From Dysgonomonas sp. Marseille-P4677 (GTDB lineage: Bacteria > Bacteroidota > Bacteroidia > Bacteroidales > Dysgonomonadaceae), in contig NZ_JAEPKU010000027.1 in NCBI RefSeq assembly GCF_016652235.1, positions 1 through 37,823 of the forward strand: a DNA stretch of 37,823 nucleotides, in the 5' to 3' direction. Positions 17,707-26,578 of this stretch are shown piece after piece. Below the pieces are notes generated by a model. The model saw only the letters and a program-made list of their open reading frames with translations, made no database searches and was not told where the DNA came from. Within the stretch, counting starts at the first letter, position 1. Each line of letters opens with the position of its first letter. A program made the position numbers and the translations under genes.

Positions 17707-19191
17707 TTATAATAGAAAATTCCAATATTGTTTGTATCGCTTAATTTCCCGTTTCAAGAACTTAAAACCTAAATAAACTCCCGTTATAGAGACTATTGTA
17801 CCTCCTATCATAGAAACCCACATCAGGATATTCCATAGTATCGGCCGATCTAAAAAATATTTTACTGAAAAGCTGTGAAGAGCCTGATAGGTCCATTTCC
17901 GAACTTTCATATTGATATTGAGATAGCGAGTTTCTGTAGTTTTAGGATCTATATAATAGAGACTCTCGTCCGAATCGTCAACTATAATTTTATATACAGG
18001 GAGTGAATATGTATGTCTTTTATGAATATAATAGTTATCATAATCATTCATCAATTCGATATTAATTACTCTGTCGGGATGGATCTTGCTTATCTTATTT
18101 CTGATGTCATTCTCTGAGAGATATAATTCTTTTATATCATCCGAAGAAGTTGCATCTAAATAGAAAAGACTATCGTTTACAACTGCTTTGTAATATGGTA
18201 TATTTCCAAACATACACCATTCTAATTTCTGAATTTTACCATTGTATGCCACTAAAACATCTTTGTAATCTAAGGGATATTTGTCAGGAGGAATAACCAA
18301 CGGATTTTGATTTGCATTTGTAACTAATTCAGGATTATGAGTCTTAATAATCCATTGAGGAACTTTTTGTAAAGACATCATTCCACTGAAAGCAAAAGTA
18401 AAAATAACCGCCCCGAAAACAAAGCCTAGAATATGATGCCATTTATAAATTGATTTATATGGGCTTTTTAATTCTTTTTTTCTTTTATATCGCTTATAAA
18501 AACTTCGAAATGCTATTATAATACCCGTAACGCACACAAGAGAACTAATACCTGACAAACCAATCACAATTACTTTCCACAAGCCGGTATAATGTCTTAG
18601 ATCTGCAATATATAGCCAATGAGGAATAGCTCCTACCCATGCCCAGAAGCGGCTATCGGAATTGGTATATTGTATACCCTCACCGGTTTTCGACGAAACG
18701 TATAATTCTGATTCGTCTTCGTCTTGAAAATAAAACTTATAAAGAGGAAAATCCGCATAATGCTTATCGTAGGGTACCCATCGGTCAAGTTTTTTGAGGG
18801 TATCAACTTTTAAGACAGGAAAACTATTTACTTTGGATGCATAAGACTGTATATTGGAAAAACTTTGTCGATTAGTAAATTGTCCTAATCCATCAACTAT
18901 AAAATAATTATCTTCTGTTTTATATTCTATTTGAAATCCACCTTTAGTGCTTGATTTGAGCAGGAAAGATTCAATTCGCTGACCAGAAGATGATAAATCA
19001 GCTATTAAACTATCCATATCATTTCCCAAAATAGTGTCGATCTGTGCTAATCCTCTATACTTCTCGATATTATTTATTTTAGGGAAATTATGATAAATCA
19101 TAACAAATCCCGTTAAAAACCATAGCAAAAACAGGATACTGAGTATTGTTCCCAGCATCCTGTGAAATTTATATATAAATTTCTTCAGCAT
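17707..19191 (-). CDS. PepSY-associated transmembrane protein (putative ferric-chelate reductase-like)
   Basis: Inner-membrane protein of 494 residues with four likely membrane spans: about 10-32, 205-228, 255-275 and 455-478. Membrane-proximal histidines are conserved as in the PepSY_TM family (FHRMLG near residue 10, KWHHILG near 250, ALHSF near 440). These proteins often sit beside TonB-dependent siderophore receptors and are thought to reduce or help release chelated metal in the periplasm; that role is known for few members and is inferred here. Its ATG follows the receptor stop codon with no gap (TAG then ATG), so the two are translationally linked. It belongs to the cobalamin-riboswitch operon, which suggests a cobalt- or tetrapyrrole-related cargo as an alternative to iron. 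Confidence 0.88.
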   Translation of the reverse strand: MLKKFIYKFHRMLGTILSILFLLWFLTGFVMIYHNFPKINNIEKYRGLAQIDTILGNDMDSLIADLSSSGQRIESFLLKSSTKGGFQIEYKTEDNYFIVDGLGQFTNRQSFSNIQSYASKVNSFPVLKVDTLKKLDRWVPYDKHYADFPLYKFYFQDEDESELYVSSKTGEGIQYTNSDSRFWAWVGAIPHWLYIADLRHYTGLWKVIVIGLSGISSLVCVTGIIIAFRSFYKRYKRKKELKSPYKSIYKWHHILGFVFGAVIFTFAFSGMMSLQKVPQWIIKTHNPELVTNANQNPLVIPPDKYPLDYKDVLVAYNGKIQKLEWCMFGNIPYYKAVVNDSLFYLDATSSDDIKELYLSENDIRNKISKIHPDRVINIELMNDYDNYYIHKRHTYSLPVYKIIVDDSDESLYYIDPKTTETRYLNINMKVRKWTYQALHSFSVKYFLDRPILWNILMWVSMIGGTIVSITGVYLGFKFLKREIKRYKQYWNFLL

Positions 19192-21618
19192 CTATTTCAA
19201 ACTATATGATAGCGATATAGTATAATTACGCCCAATGCTAGGTATTATTTGTCTCCCGAATGTATTTGTCGCATAATGCTTATCGAATATATTATTCAGG
19301 TTTGCCGAAATAGTAACGCCATTATTTAGTGCATACGAGGCTCCTAAATCTGTAATAAAATGTGATGGCAAGACAACATCCTTACTCAGATTACTATACA
19401 TTTTATCTGTATAAGATATAGTATAGCTCAAGTTCATTTTCTTTAGAAAAGTTGAACTAAATAAATAATTACCAGCAGAATAAAACATACTTCGAGGAAC
19501 ATAAGCTAACTGCACACCCTCATCAGCCTGAACATTCAGGTAAGCATTCTTCTTAATATCTCCCACTGTTGCATGAGTATATGTATATCCAAATGATAGA
19601 GACAGATTCTTAAAAGGGTTTAGCCCGGCTTCAAACTCGAAACCTTTTGACTCAGTTGTTCCGACCTGACCAACTACCGATTTTCCTTTATCCACACCTT
19701 CGTTGGTAATAGTAGTCAATGTCTTTTTTTCATTTGTCCTTTTTATATAATAGCCACTAACAGAGGCATATAGTATATCCTTATAAGAATACCGCGCTCC
19801 TACTTCCCCCTGATATCCTCGTTGAGGTTTAAATACTTCTTTACTGGTCTGAGGATCATATCTATTGCCCTCAGAATCGATATATACAGTATTTTCACTG
19901 TAAAAGTCGCGATATGGTTGAAAAAAATTAGAAAAAGAACCGTATATCGATAATGATTCGATCGGTAAATATACTAATCCGGCACGATAAGTAAAGGCTG
20001 AATTTTGTGTAGAAACATATGGTTTTGTCCTAATATATTTCCACATTCCATCTGTTACATCTTCATCTGCAACTGTTTTTTTATAGTCTACATAATCATA
20101 TCTTCCGGCCAACATTAATTTCAGTTGCTCCGATAATTCAAAGATATTTTGAAGAAATATTCCATGAATATACATTTCCGACGGATAGGCCTTACTAAAC
20201 TTTGATTTCATATACCCCATACTTTGAGGATCATGCACAGATACTTTAGAGTAAATACCCGGGCCATACACATCGTAGTTACTATTGAAACGGTCATTTT
20301 CAGGTGCTCTGTTATATCCCTTGTATGAGTCGCGAAAATATCCGACAAATGAATATCCTGCCTGATAAGCATATTTCATATTATCACCAAAATGAAGTTT
20401 ACCTGAAAACTCCAATTGGTTATTTATCATATAAGATTTGTGGGCAAATTTCATTGGGCCTCTTAACTGAACCGTGTCTAAGGTTATATATTTCTTAGAA
20501 AAGGTTTTATCACTATTTTTCACTTCATAATAGTAGTCAGATATTGCCTTATCACTAGTTAGATATGTCAAAGGCTCTGTACTGAAATAGTCCAGAATAT
20601 CATATGTATATGTAAGATTGTTATTTATGTTGAAAACATCCGATACTTTATTTGAATATATAGCAGATATATTAATTCCGTTATTGATAAAGAAGTCTGA
20701 TTCATTATTATACCGGGCTCTTCTATTCAAATTAGCTTGAGATTGTCCTTTCTTAAGAAATATGCTCCCATCCTTATTATAAATATCATTAGACATAGTT
20801 GGAGGCAGACCTACATCTGTTCCGTATCTATCTCTATTGAAACCACCTCTTAATTCTATCGATTGCCTCGGATCTATATCATATGCTAATGCCAGATAGC
20901 CTGAAAAACGCTTATCATTTGTATATCGATACCCTTCGGCATCGGCATAGTTAAATACTGTACGATAGCGTAACGATTTGTAAACAGTTCCTCCAAAATC
21001 GATCATAGCTTGTTTATTATCGTATGATCCATATGTTAGGCGCGTATTAACAATATTGGTATACGAAGGTGCTTTACGAACAACATTCAATATGCCTCCG
21101 GCAGCAAATTGTCCATGAAGAACAGAAGCAGGGCCTTTGAGTAATTCCATTGATTCTACAGATGCAAAATCGGGAAATGGAGCAGAATTACCCGGTGGAA
21201 CAAATCTTTCATCCTTAACTCCATCTATCATGATAGGCGTGACATCAAAACCTCTAACCTCGAGTCTTTGATATGCTCCGTATACTGTACGCATATGTGC
21301 TCCCGGTAAAAATTTAATTGCGTCCTGTATATGCGTAATCCCACGCATATCCCATGTTCGGGCAGACACTGTCGATACAGATATTGGAAGATAAGATAAC
21401 GGTACATCAAGACGCGTAACTTTGACCTCGTGTTTCTTCTTAGCTGTAATGGTTACTTCATTAATGGAGTGAATCGAATCTGTGATACTCTTGGTGTGTT
21501 GTGCGTAGATAGAAAAGGGTAGTAATGCCATTAGGCATAACACGTTTTTCTTAAAGGCATGACCGTGCCCATAAAAGCGTACATTTTTCATTAAAGGAAA
21601 AAATAAATTATGGTTCAT
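19192..21618 (-). CDS. TonB-dependent receptor, siderophore-receptor type, under cobalamin riboswitch
   Basis: Outer-membrane receptor of 808 residues. A long N-terminus precedes the signal core (CLMALLPFSIYA-Q, about residues 28-40). A TonB-box-like INEVTITAK follows, then a plug with SVSTVSARTWDMRGI, FLPGAHMRTVYG, LEVRGFDVTPIMIDGVKD and ELLKGPASVLHGQFAAGGI, as in the FecA/FpvA-type family, and a barrel ending in a lysine after SLSYSL. It lacks the carboxypeptidase-like domain of SusC proteins. The ATG at 21618 is supported by AGGAG six bases upstream, rare in this phylum. The riboswitch indicates repression by cobalamin, so the cargo may be a corrinoid, cobalt chelate, or heme-like compound rather than an iron siderophore. 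The sequence alone cannot decide this. Confidence 0.93.
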   Translation of the reverse strand: MNHNLFFPLMKNVRFYGHGHAFKKNVLCLMALLPFSIYAQHTKSITDSIHSINEVTITAKKKHEVKVTRLDVPLSYLPISVSTVSARTWDMRGITHIQDAIKFLPGAHMRTVYGAYQRLEVRGFDVTPIMIDGVKDERFVPPGNSAPFPDFASVESMELLKGPASVLHGQFAAGGILNVVRKAPSYTNIVNTRLTYGSYDNKQAMIDFGGTVYKSLRYRTVFNYADAEGYRYTNDKRFSGYLALAYDIDPRQSIELRGGFNRDRYGTDVGLPPTMSNDIYNKDGSIFLKKGQSQANLNRRARYNNESDFFINNGINISAIYSNKVSDVFNINNNLTYTYDILDYFSTEPLTYLTSDKAISDYYYEVKNSDKTFSKKYITLDTVQLRGPMKFAHKSYMINNQLEFSGKLHFGDNMKYAYQAGYSFVGYFRDSYKGYNRAPENDRFNSNYDVYGPGIYSKVSVHDPQSMGYMKSKFSKAYPSEMYIHGIFLQNIFELSEQLKLMLAGRYDYVDYKKTVADEDVTDGMWKYIRTKPYVSTQNSAFTYRAGLVYLPIESLSIYGSFSNFFQPYRDFYSENTVYIDSEGNRYDPQTSKEVFKPQRGYQGEVGARYSYKDILYASVSGYYIKRTNEKKTLTTITNEGVDKGKSVVGQVGTTESKGFEFEAGLNPFKNLSLSFGYTYTHATVGDIKKNAYLNVQADEGVQLAYVPRSMFYSAGNYLFSSTFLKKMNLSYTISYTDKMYSNLSKDVVLPSHFITDLGASYALNNGVTISANLNNIFDKHYATNTFGRQIIPSIGRNYTISLSYSLK

Positions 21619-21643
21619 ATTATACTCCTAACCCCGGGAATAT
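21619..21643 (-). promoter_or_regulatory. Riboswitch expression platform: P13 hairpin sequestering the ribosome-binding site
   Basis: On the minus strand ATATTCC (21643-21637) pairs with GGAGTAT (21628-21622) in a 7-bp stem with one G-U pair and an 8-nt loop. The stem contains the GGAG of the Shine-Dalgarno site of the receptor gene, six bases before its ATG. The loop carries CGGG (21636-21633), complementary to CCCG in the loop of aptamer hairpin P5 (21757-21754). This is the L5-L13 kissing pair of cobalamin riboswitches, so ligand binding should hide the ribosome-binding site. No terminator is visible, which points to translational control. Confidence 0.85.
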
Positions 21644-21654
21644 GTTAATTATAT

Positions 21655-21825
21655 AATTTGGCAGGTTTCCTGACTTGTTTCGTTTCGAGCGCCTTCCCGT
21701 TTTTAACAGTGGCATGTAGAATGCTCGAAATGGTATAATGAAACTTACAGTAGCGGGTACTGTTCCGGATTTTAACCGGATTCCCTTTTATGTAAAGGAT
21801 GAATATCCATTTACATCACCAAATC
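21655..21825 (-). ncRNA. Cobalamin (B12) riboswitch aptamer
   Basis: On the minus strand the conserved pieces appear in order: P1 arm GATTTGG pairing with CCAAATT at the other end, a strong P2 hairpin (ATGTAAA with TTTACAT), GGGAATCCGGTTAAAATCCGG, the P5 hairpin ACAGTA-CCCGC-TACTGT (21763-21747), GCCACTG (21713-21707), GGGAAGGCG, and the B12 box AGTCAGGAAACCTGCC (about 21675-21660). Spacing and order fit the classical long cobalamin aptamer. It lies 36 bases before the receptor start, and the whole five-gene operon follows in the same direction. Confidence 0.97.
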
Positions 21826-21829
21826 GTAA

Positions 21830-21837
21830 CAAAGGTA
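21830..21837 (-). promoter_or_regulatory. Candidate -7 promoter box for the riboswitch operon
   Basis: On the minus strand the bases read TACCTTTG, an exact match to TAnnTTTG. The predicted transcription start falls at about 21824, the first base pair of riboswitch stem P1, which supports the call. A TTTC lies about 18 bases upstream and could be a poor -33 element. Confidence 0.6.
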
Positions 21838-21968
21838 GCTCATTTTAGTTAAATGAAATATACAATTATGAAAAAGTTAACCAAGTATAAACCCTGTTCA
21901 ACTTAACCTACTTATTTGCAATCTACTAATTAATGTTAATTTTTCGATTTTCTAAAAAACTCTTTGCT

Positions 21969-21990
21969 ATTGGAAACGAATGTATCCAAT
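21969..21990 (-). terminator. Weak hairpin after second ribokinase
   Basis: ATTGGATAC and GTTTCCAAT form a 9-bp stem with one mismatch and a 4-nt loop on the minus strand. A run of six T follows only after about nine bases (21959-21954). It could end the ribose operon before the riboswitch operon, but the spacing makes it a poor intrinsic terminator. Confidence 0.3.
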
Positions 21991-21996
21991 GCTCAA

Positions 21997-22041
21997 AATA
22001 TACAATCTGCAATATACAATAGTAATAGTAATAGTAATAAT
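21997..22041. repeat. Short tandem repeats in intergenic DNA
   Basis: AATATACAAT occurs twice (21997-22006 and 22011-22020) and is followed by three copies of AGTAAT (22021-22038). The rest of the gap from 21838 to 22068 is AT-rich with no gene. These are probably simple slippage products with no clear function. Confidence 0.5.
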
Positions 22042-22068
22042 TATAGAATAGCTAGATGTGTTTAATAT

Positions 22069-22983
22069 TTAGAATGAAACGACATCTTTCCTATAAGGAA
22101 TAGATATCTGTGCCCCCATTTTAGTTACACATATTCCCGCAGCTTTATTTGCAAAGCGAATAGCATTTGCGAAAGACATATCCTCTGATAAAGCGACAGA
22201 CAGGGCACCACAAAATGTGTCTCCGGCAGCTGTTGTATCCACTGCTTTTACTTTTTCTTCAACAGGAAATTCATAGCATACTCCATCCACTTTCAGTAAA
22301 GCACCAAGCGATCCAAGGGTTATGATTACAGTGTCCACTCCCTTCTGACTAATAATATCAGCCGCTACTTTTGCACTTTCCCAATTATTAACTCTAACGC
22401 CGGATATCAATTCTGCTTCTGTAATATTAGGTATTATTACATCTATATTTTTGAATAAACTATCTGGCAAAATAGAAGCCGGAGCGGGATTTAGAATAAT
22501 TTTAACGCCTGCCTTATTAGCCATTTCGGCTGCGTATTCTACCGTTTCGAGAGGTATTTCAAGTTGCATTAAAAGAATATCTGCATTCTCTATTTCATTA
22601 CGACATTTCTCCACTTCGTCTTTAGACAAAGTTTTATTGGCCCCCGATGCCACAACAATACTGTTTTCTGCATTATTATCGACTGTTATCAGTGCCACCC
22701 CTGATGGATTGTTAGTATCTAAAAAAACATAATCTGTATTAATATTCTCATCCTGGTATAGTCTTAGTGATTGTCGGCCAAATATATCATTCCCTATTTT
22801 AGTTATAAAAGTCACATTTCCTCCCAAGCGACTGGCAGCAACAGCCTGATTAGCTCCTTTCCCTCCCGGAGTCATCATAAATTCACCTCCAATAATAGTC
22901 TCTCCCGGCACAGGTAAATGTGCAGCCTGTATTACCATATCTGTATTACAGCTACCCAGAACTATGATTTTTTTCATTTCCAT
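22069..22983 (-). CDS. rbsK: Ribokinase, second copy
   Basis: Phosphorylates ribose to ribose 5-phosphate with ATP in the cytoplasm. I place the start at ATG 22983 (MEMKKIIVLGSC, 304 residues); a longer frame to 23082 only adds 33 residues foreign to the family. PfkB-family features: PGGKGANQAVAA (substrate and lid region), PNITEAE (the N-x-x-E type magnesium motif) and DTTAAGDTFCGAL with the catalytic Asp. By eye it is about 65% identical to the kinase at 36910-37818, and the two lie at opposite ends of the gene cluster. It starts 128 bases after the neighbouring 493-residue protein and is the last gene of the ribose/nucleoside unit. Known RUS loci also carry two ribokinases. Confidence 0.93.
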   Translation of the reverse strand: MEMKKIIVLGSCNTDMVIQAAHLPVPGETIIGGEFMMTPGGKGANQAVAASRLGGNVTFITKIGNDIFGRQSLRLYQDENINTDYVFLDTNNPSGVALITVDNNAENSIVVASGANKTLSKDEVEKCRNEIENADILLMQLEIPLETVEYAAEMANKAGVKIILNPAPASILPDSLFKNIDVIIPNITEAELISGVRVNNWESAKVAADIISQKGVDTVIITLGSLGALLKVDGVCYEFPVEEKVKAVDTTAAGDTFCGALSVALSEDMSFANAIRFANKAAGICVTKMGAQISIPYRKDVVSF

Positions 22984-23111
22984 GATTCTAAATTGAATTT
23001 TAATTTGTCTTCTCACCCAATAAGGGATATACAAACCTAGCCCAAAGAGAAAAGCATACTCAATGCAAACATTACTAATCAATTACTTTACAAACCTATA
23101 GATATGAAAGA

Positions 23112-24593
23112 TTATCTCAATTTAATCAATATCCATTCCGTAAAATCAAAGACCTTCATTAACTGATGATCCTCTATACTATATTTTGTATGCATTATTT
23201 TATCTCTAAATCTTTTTTTCAATATATCTTCTTTCTCCTTAGATAGAATTTTCCATTCTATTTCTAAATAGTTAAACAGAAATTTCTCTATCTGAGTTTC
23301 TTTATTCAGTTTTTTATTTTTTCGTTTTATTGAACGAATTGTCGCTTCAATATAATCCGTATCTTCAAGCTCATAATAGATTATGAGGTTTAATAATTGT
23401 ACCGATCGAAATATTTTCAGACTGGAATAAGTATTGTTTCTAATAATGGGGGCAAGCAGTTTTCTTGCTTTTACCAAATCCTTATTCATCAGATATATTC
23501 CCGAAAGACAAATTGTTACACTCAAAAATAATCTTGGAGAGAGCAATAAAAGTTTATCTATAAGAATATCCTGATATTGATTAATCAGATTCAAACAGGT
23601 TTTATATTCTTGATTATACATATTTGGAGCTACAGAATAAAGAAAGTCTATTGCATATACTTCTAAAACCAGGCCCACAGAGGGATATTTTTCTGTTAAT
23701 AATAATAACTGTTCTCTATATGTGCGCATTTCTTCAAAGAGCCTCATCCTATTAAGGCTTTCAAGAACTCCTTCCAATATCATTACATATGATATGGGGT
23801 GATTACTCCAAATCCGCTCGTTCTTCAGATAAAGTTTATTCAATTCAGAAAAAGAATTTAGAGCGCTTTTATAGCTGCCGATGCCCATGAAATAACTTGC
23901 CTGAAAAAGTTGGTGTTGCCTATTTATCTCAAATATCTCATTTTTCAATGACGAAACCAAAGTCATCTCACTTATTAGCAGGTCATCATATACATACGAC
24001 TTATCAGTCTCGATAGATTTATGTTTTTCAATCTTGAACCGAAGCATTTCAAAAAGAAATGACTGCTCATTAATTTGCCTTATAATCTTTATATTATCAT
24101 AAATATCCTGTTCCTTTTTGTATAATTCATCTTCCTTCAGGTCATAAAAATAATCTAACGAATCACTCTTCAGCTCTTCTCTTTGAAGTGTTAATAATAG
24201 ATTATATTCACCTATGTCGCGGGCTTTTTCTTTCGTTTCCTGAATCAACGATAAGTAATCATCATAAAGCCCTCTTTCTCGTAATATTTTTGTTTTTAGA
24301 TACGAATTGTATAACTCATACTCTTTATCTTTTTTAATGCTCAAATCTACTATAACATGCAAGATAAGATCAAACAGATACTTAACATTAGCTATCAATG
24401 AAGATTCAGGATATTTCTTCTGAAAAATATTAGTAATTGAATCTTTACTTGCATACTTTTCTTTATCTATTATATCATATAAATTCAGATACAACTTATT
24501 ATCTTCTGTCTGCAAAGCATGTTGAGTTAATGCCTTTTTCTCTGATTTAGAAAGAGATTTAACCAACAGAATTAATGAAGTAAGTTTAGACAT
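23112..24593 (-). CDS. Unknown all-helical protein, paralogue 1 (493 residues)
   Basis: I do not recognise a named domain. The product is highly charged, helical throughout, and has no signal peptide or membrane span, so it is probably cytoplasmic. It begins with LILLVKSLSKSEKKAL; I recall similar starts (SLSKSEKR) in unnamed Bacteroidota proteins. The middle contains helix pairs resembling TPR units (QLFQASYFMGIGSYKSALNS; about residues 230-400), and the end is DHQLMKVFDFTEWILIKL. It matches the protein at 25064-26545 from end to end with the same length, so they arose by duplication. Both sit inside a ribose/nucleoside cluster that has no visible regulator, so a sensor or regulator role is possible but unproven. 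Confidence 0.75.
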   Translation of the reverse strand: MSKLTSLILLVKSLSKSEKKALTQHALQTEDNKLYLNLYDIIDKEKYASKDSITNIFQKKYPESSLIANVKYLFDLILHVIVDLSIKKDKEYELYNSYLKTKILRERGLYDDYLSLIQETKEKARDIGEYNLLLTLQREELKSDSLDYFYDLKEDELYKKEQDIYDNIKIIRQINEQSFLFEMLRFKIEKHKSIETDKSYVYDDLLISEMTLVSSLKNEIFEINRQHQLFQASYFMGIGSYKSALNSFSELNKLYLKNERIWSNHPISYVMILEGVLESLNRMRLFEEMRTYREQLLLLTEKYPSVGLVLEVYAIDFLYSVAPNMYNQEYKTCLNLINQYQDILIDKLLLLSPRLFLSVTICLSGIYLMNKDLVKARKLLAPIIRNNTYSSLKIFRSVQLLNLIIYYELEDTDYIEATIRSIKRKNKKLNKETQIEKFLFNYLEIEWKILSKEKEDILKKRFRDKIMHTKYSIEDHQLMKVFDFTEWILIKLR

Positions 24594-25063
24594 ATTCTAA
24601 TAAGTATAGTTTTTAATTAATCCCATCTTTATCAATTATAACAAATTGGGAATAAGCTAGTTCACCAATATAATGGTATCGTTAGAATTATTAGGTTTTA
24701 TATTCAAATGTTTAGTCTGTAGTATATGTTGACAACAGAAAAATAAGTTACTCGTTTTCAATCTTAATTACTGTAATTCAGTTTCCTCGCAACTTAATAA
24801 GACAAACATCCTTATTCGAAAGTACGTAAAAATATTAGAAAATATACAATTAATAGAGATTTTAATACTTTCTAAAAACAAGCACAAAAGCCAGAAAGCC
24901 ATAATATATGGCTGATATATAAAGGCTTAATTTTTACAATAAGTAATGACAGATATTCAAAAAGTTAGCAGGTAAAAGCATAGTTTGTAATAAGCTCGTT
25001 GTTTCAAATACCAACATTGGCATACAAGCAATAATAAAAAAGATAATGGTTAACGCACCTTTA
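24594..25063. other. Gene-free gap between the two 493-residue paralogues
   Basis: About 470 AT-rich bases without a convincing gene. A 6-bp hairpin, AGCCAT-AATAT-ATGGCT, lies at 24897-24913 and could be a weak terminator on the minus strand, since T-rich bases follow nearby. A 65-codon minus-strand frame (25131-24934) with a hydrophobic stretch enters the gap but overlaps the end of the preceding gene and has no good start. The gap is far longer than others in the cluster, so the second paralogue and kinase may have their own promoter. Confidence 0.5.
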
Positions 25064-26545
25064 TTAATTCTCAAATTTAGAAAGCATCCATTTACGAAAA
25101 TCGAATAATTTGAGGATGCGCTGATCCTCATGGCTGATATCTAGTTGAGCCAGTTCTTCTTCGAGTTTAGCTTTCTCCTGACCTTTCTTCTCTGGAGAAA
25201 GATACCTCAAATCAGAATTGAGGAACCGAAAAAATACATTCTCGAATTTAGATGTCTTACGGCTTAAAGTATTTTTACGCTTGATAGAGCGTATTTTAGA
25301 AATGATAAGATCATAATTTCCCAATTCAAAATCAACTGCTAGATTAAGTAACTGTATAGGATGATAAAGCCATATATCTACATAACTATCACCATAAACA
25401 ATAGGAGATAATTGTTTATTTGCCGCACCATAATCTTTTCTTAGCATATGAACCTTAGCCAACATTAAAGCCAGTTGCATATTGCGATACGGAGTGAGCA
25501 GCTCTCGTTTCTGAATAAGAGATGAAGTGTATTTCGAAACTATCTCTACTGATTCTTTTTCTATACCATTATCAAGATAGGGAGCCAGACTATAAATAAA
25601 GTCTATGCAAAGTATTTCTACATCGAATGTTTGCGACGGATAATCTATACTCCGCAATTTTCTTAGAAAATAATCTAATTTATCATATTCTCTGATTGCA
25701 CGAAAACTTTGTAATATACCTTCAAGAACAGAAACATAGTAAAAAGGTGGATTGCTCCACAGAGCTTTATTGTCTACAAAGAGTTTATCCAGTTCAATAA
25801 ATGAATTGATTGCTGATTTATAGTCTCCGACATAAATCAGATAATGTCCTTGGAAAAGCTGATGCAACTTCTGAATTTCAAACACATCACGCTTGAGATT
25901 AGATACTAATGTTATTTCACTTACAATGAGATCATTCAAGAATTGTTTTTGCTTGGCTCTTTGTGATGCCGGAGTTTTCTCGATACGTAACAAGAGTAAT
26001 TCATAAAGAGAAGACTGCTCATTTATTTGCCTGATTGTCTTAAATGTATCAGACATTTTATGTTGTTTTTTCAGTAAATCTTTTTCTGAGAGATTTATAA
26101 ATCCCGAAATACGCAGGTAATCCAACTCCATACGTTCGATAGTAAGTAAAAGATGATAAAGTTCGTGTTCTTTTGCTTCTTTTTTCAGTTGTTTGAGGGT
26201 AGCATAGTAATCTTTATCCAGATTGCGTTCATATAAAAGCTTGGCCGCCATAAGCTTATTATACAAACTATATTCTTTGTTCTGTGTTACCTTGAGCTTG
26301 ACTAGAACACTCAATATAAAATCGTATAGATATTTGACTGTAGGGTGAAAATTGGTTCGGGGAAATCTGAGCGCAAACTCATTTGCCAACACCTTACCGT
26401 CTATAATCTTTTTTGACTCTATCATCTTAAATAATTCGAGATATACCTTCACTCCTGATATAAGATCAGACTGAAGGTAAATTGCTTTTTTCTCAGCTTT
26501 GCTCAAGGAATTGACCAAAAGAATCAATGCGTTAACTTTATTCAT
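25064..26545 (-). CDS. Unknown all-helical protein, paralogue 2 (493 residues)
   Basis: Same architecture as the protein at 23112-24593: an N-terminal segment ALILLVNSLSKAEKKA, long charged helices, TPR-like pairs in the middle (LFQGHYLIYVGDYKSAINSF), a conserved INEQS-L-E segment near residue 175, and a C-terminus EDQRILKLFDFRKWMLSKF. No signal peptide, membrane segment or catalytic motif is visible. It starts 33 bases after the beta-propeller lipoprotein gene, so it is likely in the same transcript as the nucleoside hydrolases. Identity to its twin is moderate, implying an old duplication with both copies kept. A regulator of the locus, or a scaffold protein, are the options I would consider; neither is shown by sequence. 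Confidence 0.75.
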   Translation of the reverse strand: MNKVNALILLVNSLSKAEKKAIYLQSDLISGVKVYLELFKMIESKKIIDGKVLANEFALRFPRTNFHPTVKYLYDFILSVLVKLKVTQNKEYSLYNKLMAAKLLYERNLDKDYYATLKQLKKEAKEHELYHLLLTIERMELDYLRISGFINLSEKDLLKKQHKMSDTFKTIRQINEQSSLYELLLLRIEKTPASQRAKQKQFLNDLIVSEITLVSNLKRDVFEIQKLHQLFQGHYLIYVGDYKSAINSFIELDKLFVDNKALWSNPPFYYVSVLEGILQSFRAIREYDKLDYFLRKLRSIDYPSQTFDVEILCIDFIYSLAPYLDNGIEKESVEIVSKYTSSLIQKRELLTPYRNMQLALMLAKVHMLRKDYGAANKQLSPIVYGDSYVDIWLYHPIQLLNLAVDFELGNYDLIISKIRSIKRKNTLSRKTSKFENVFFRFLNSDLRYLSPEKKGQEKAKLEEELAQLDISHEDQRILKLFDFRKWMLSKFEN

Positions 26546-26578
26546 ATTCTACCCTCAAAAACTATGTTTGCATACTAT

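Noticed and set aside
19192-21618. Calling the riboswitch-linked receptor BtuB
   Set aside because: Plug motifs are closer to FecA/FpvA-type siderophore receptors; the riboswitch alone does not prove cobalamin as the cargo.
22984-23082. 33-residue N-terminal extension of the second ribokinase
   Set aside because: Residues are unlike any ribokinase and the close paralogue begins at the equivalent of the internal Met, so ATG 22983 was used.
24897-24913. Hairpin AGCCAT-AATAT-ATGGCT as a firm terminator
   Set aside because: Stem is only 6 bp and no clean T run follows, so it is only mentioned within the gap description.
24934-25131. 65-codon minus-strand frame with a hydrophobic stretch
   Set aside because: It overlaps the end of the 493-residue protein gene in another frame, the first third is unlike a membrane protein, and no start fits the hydrophobic part. 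Possible but unsupported as a gene.
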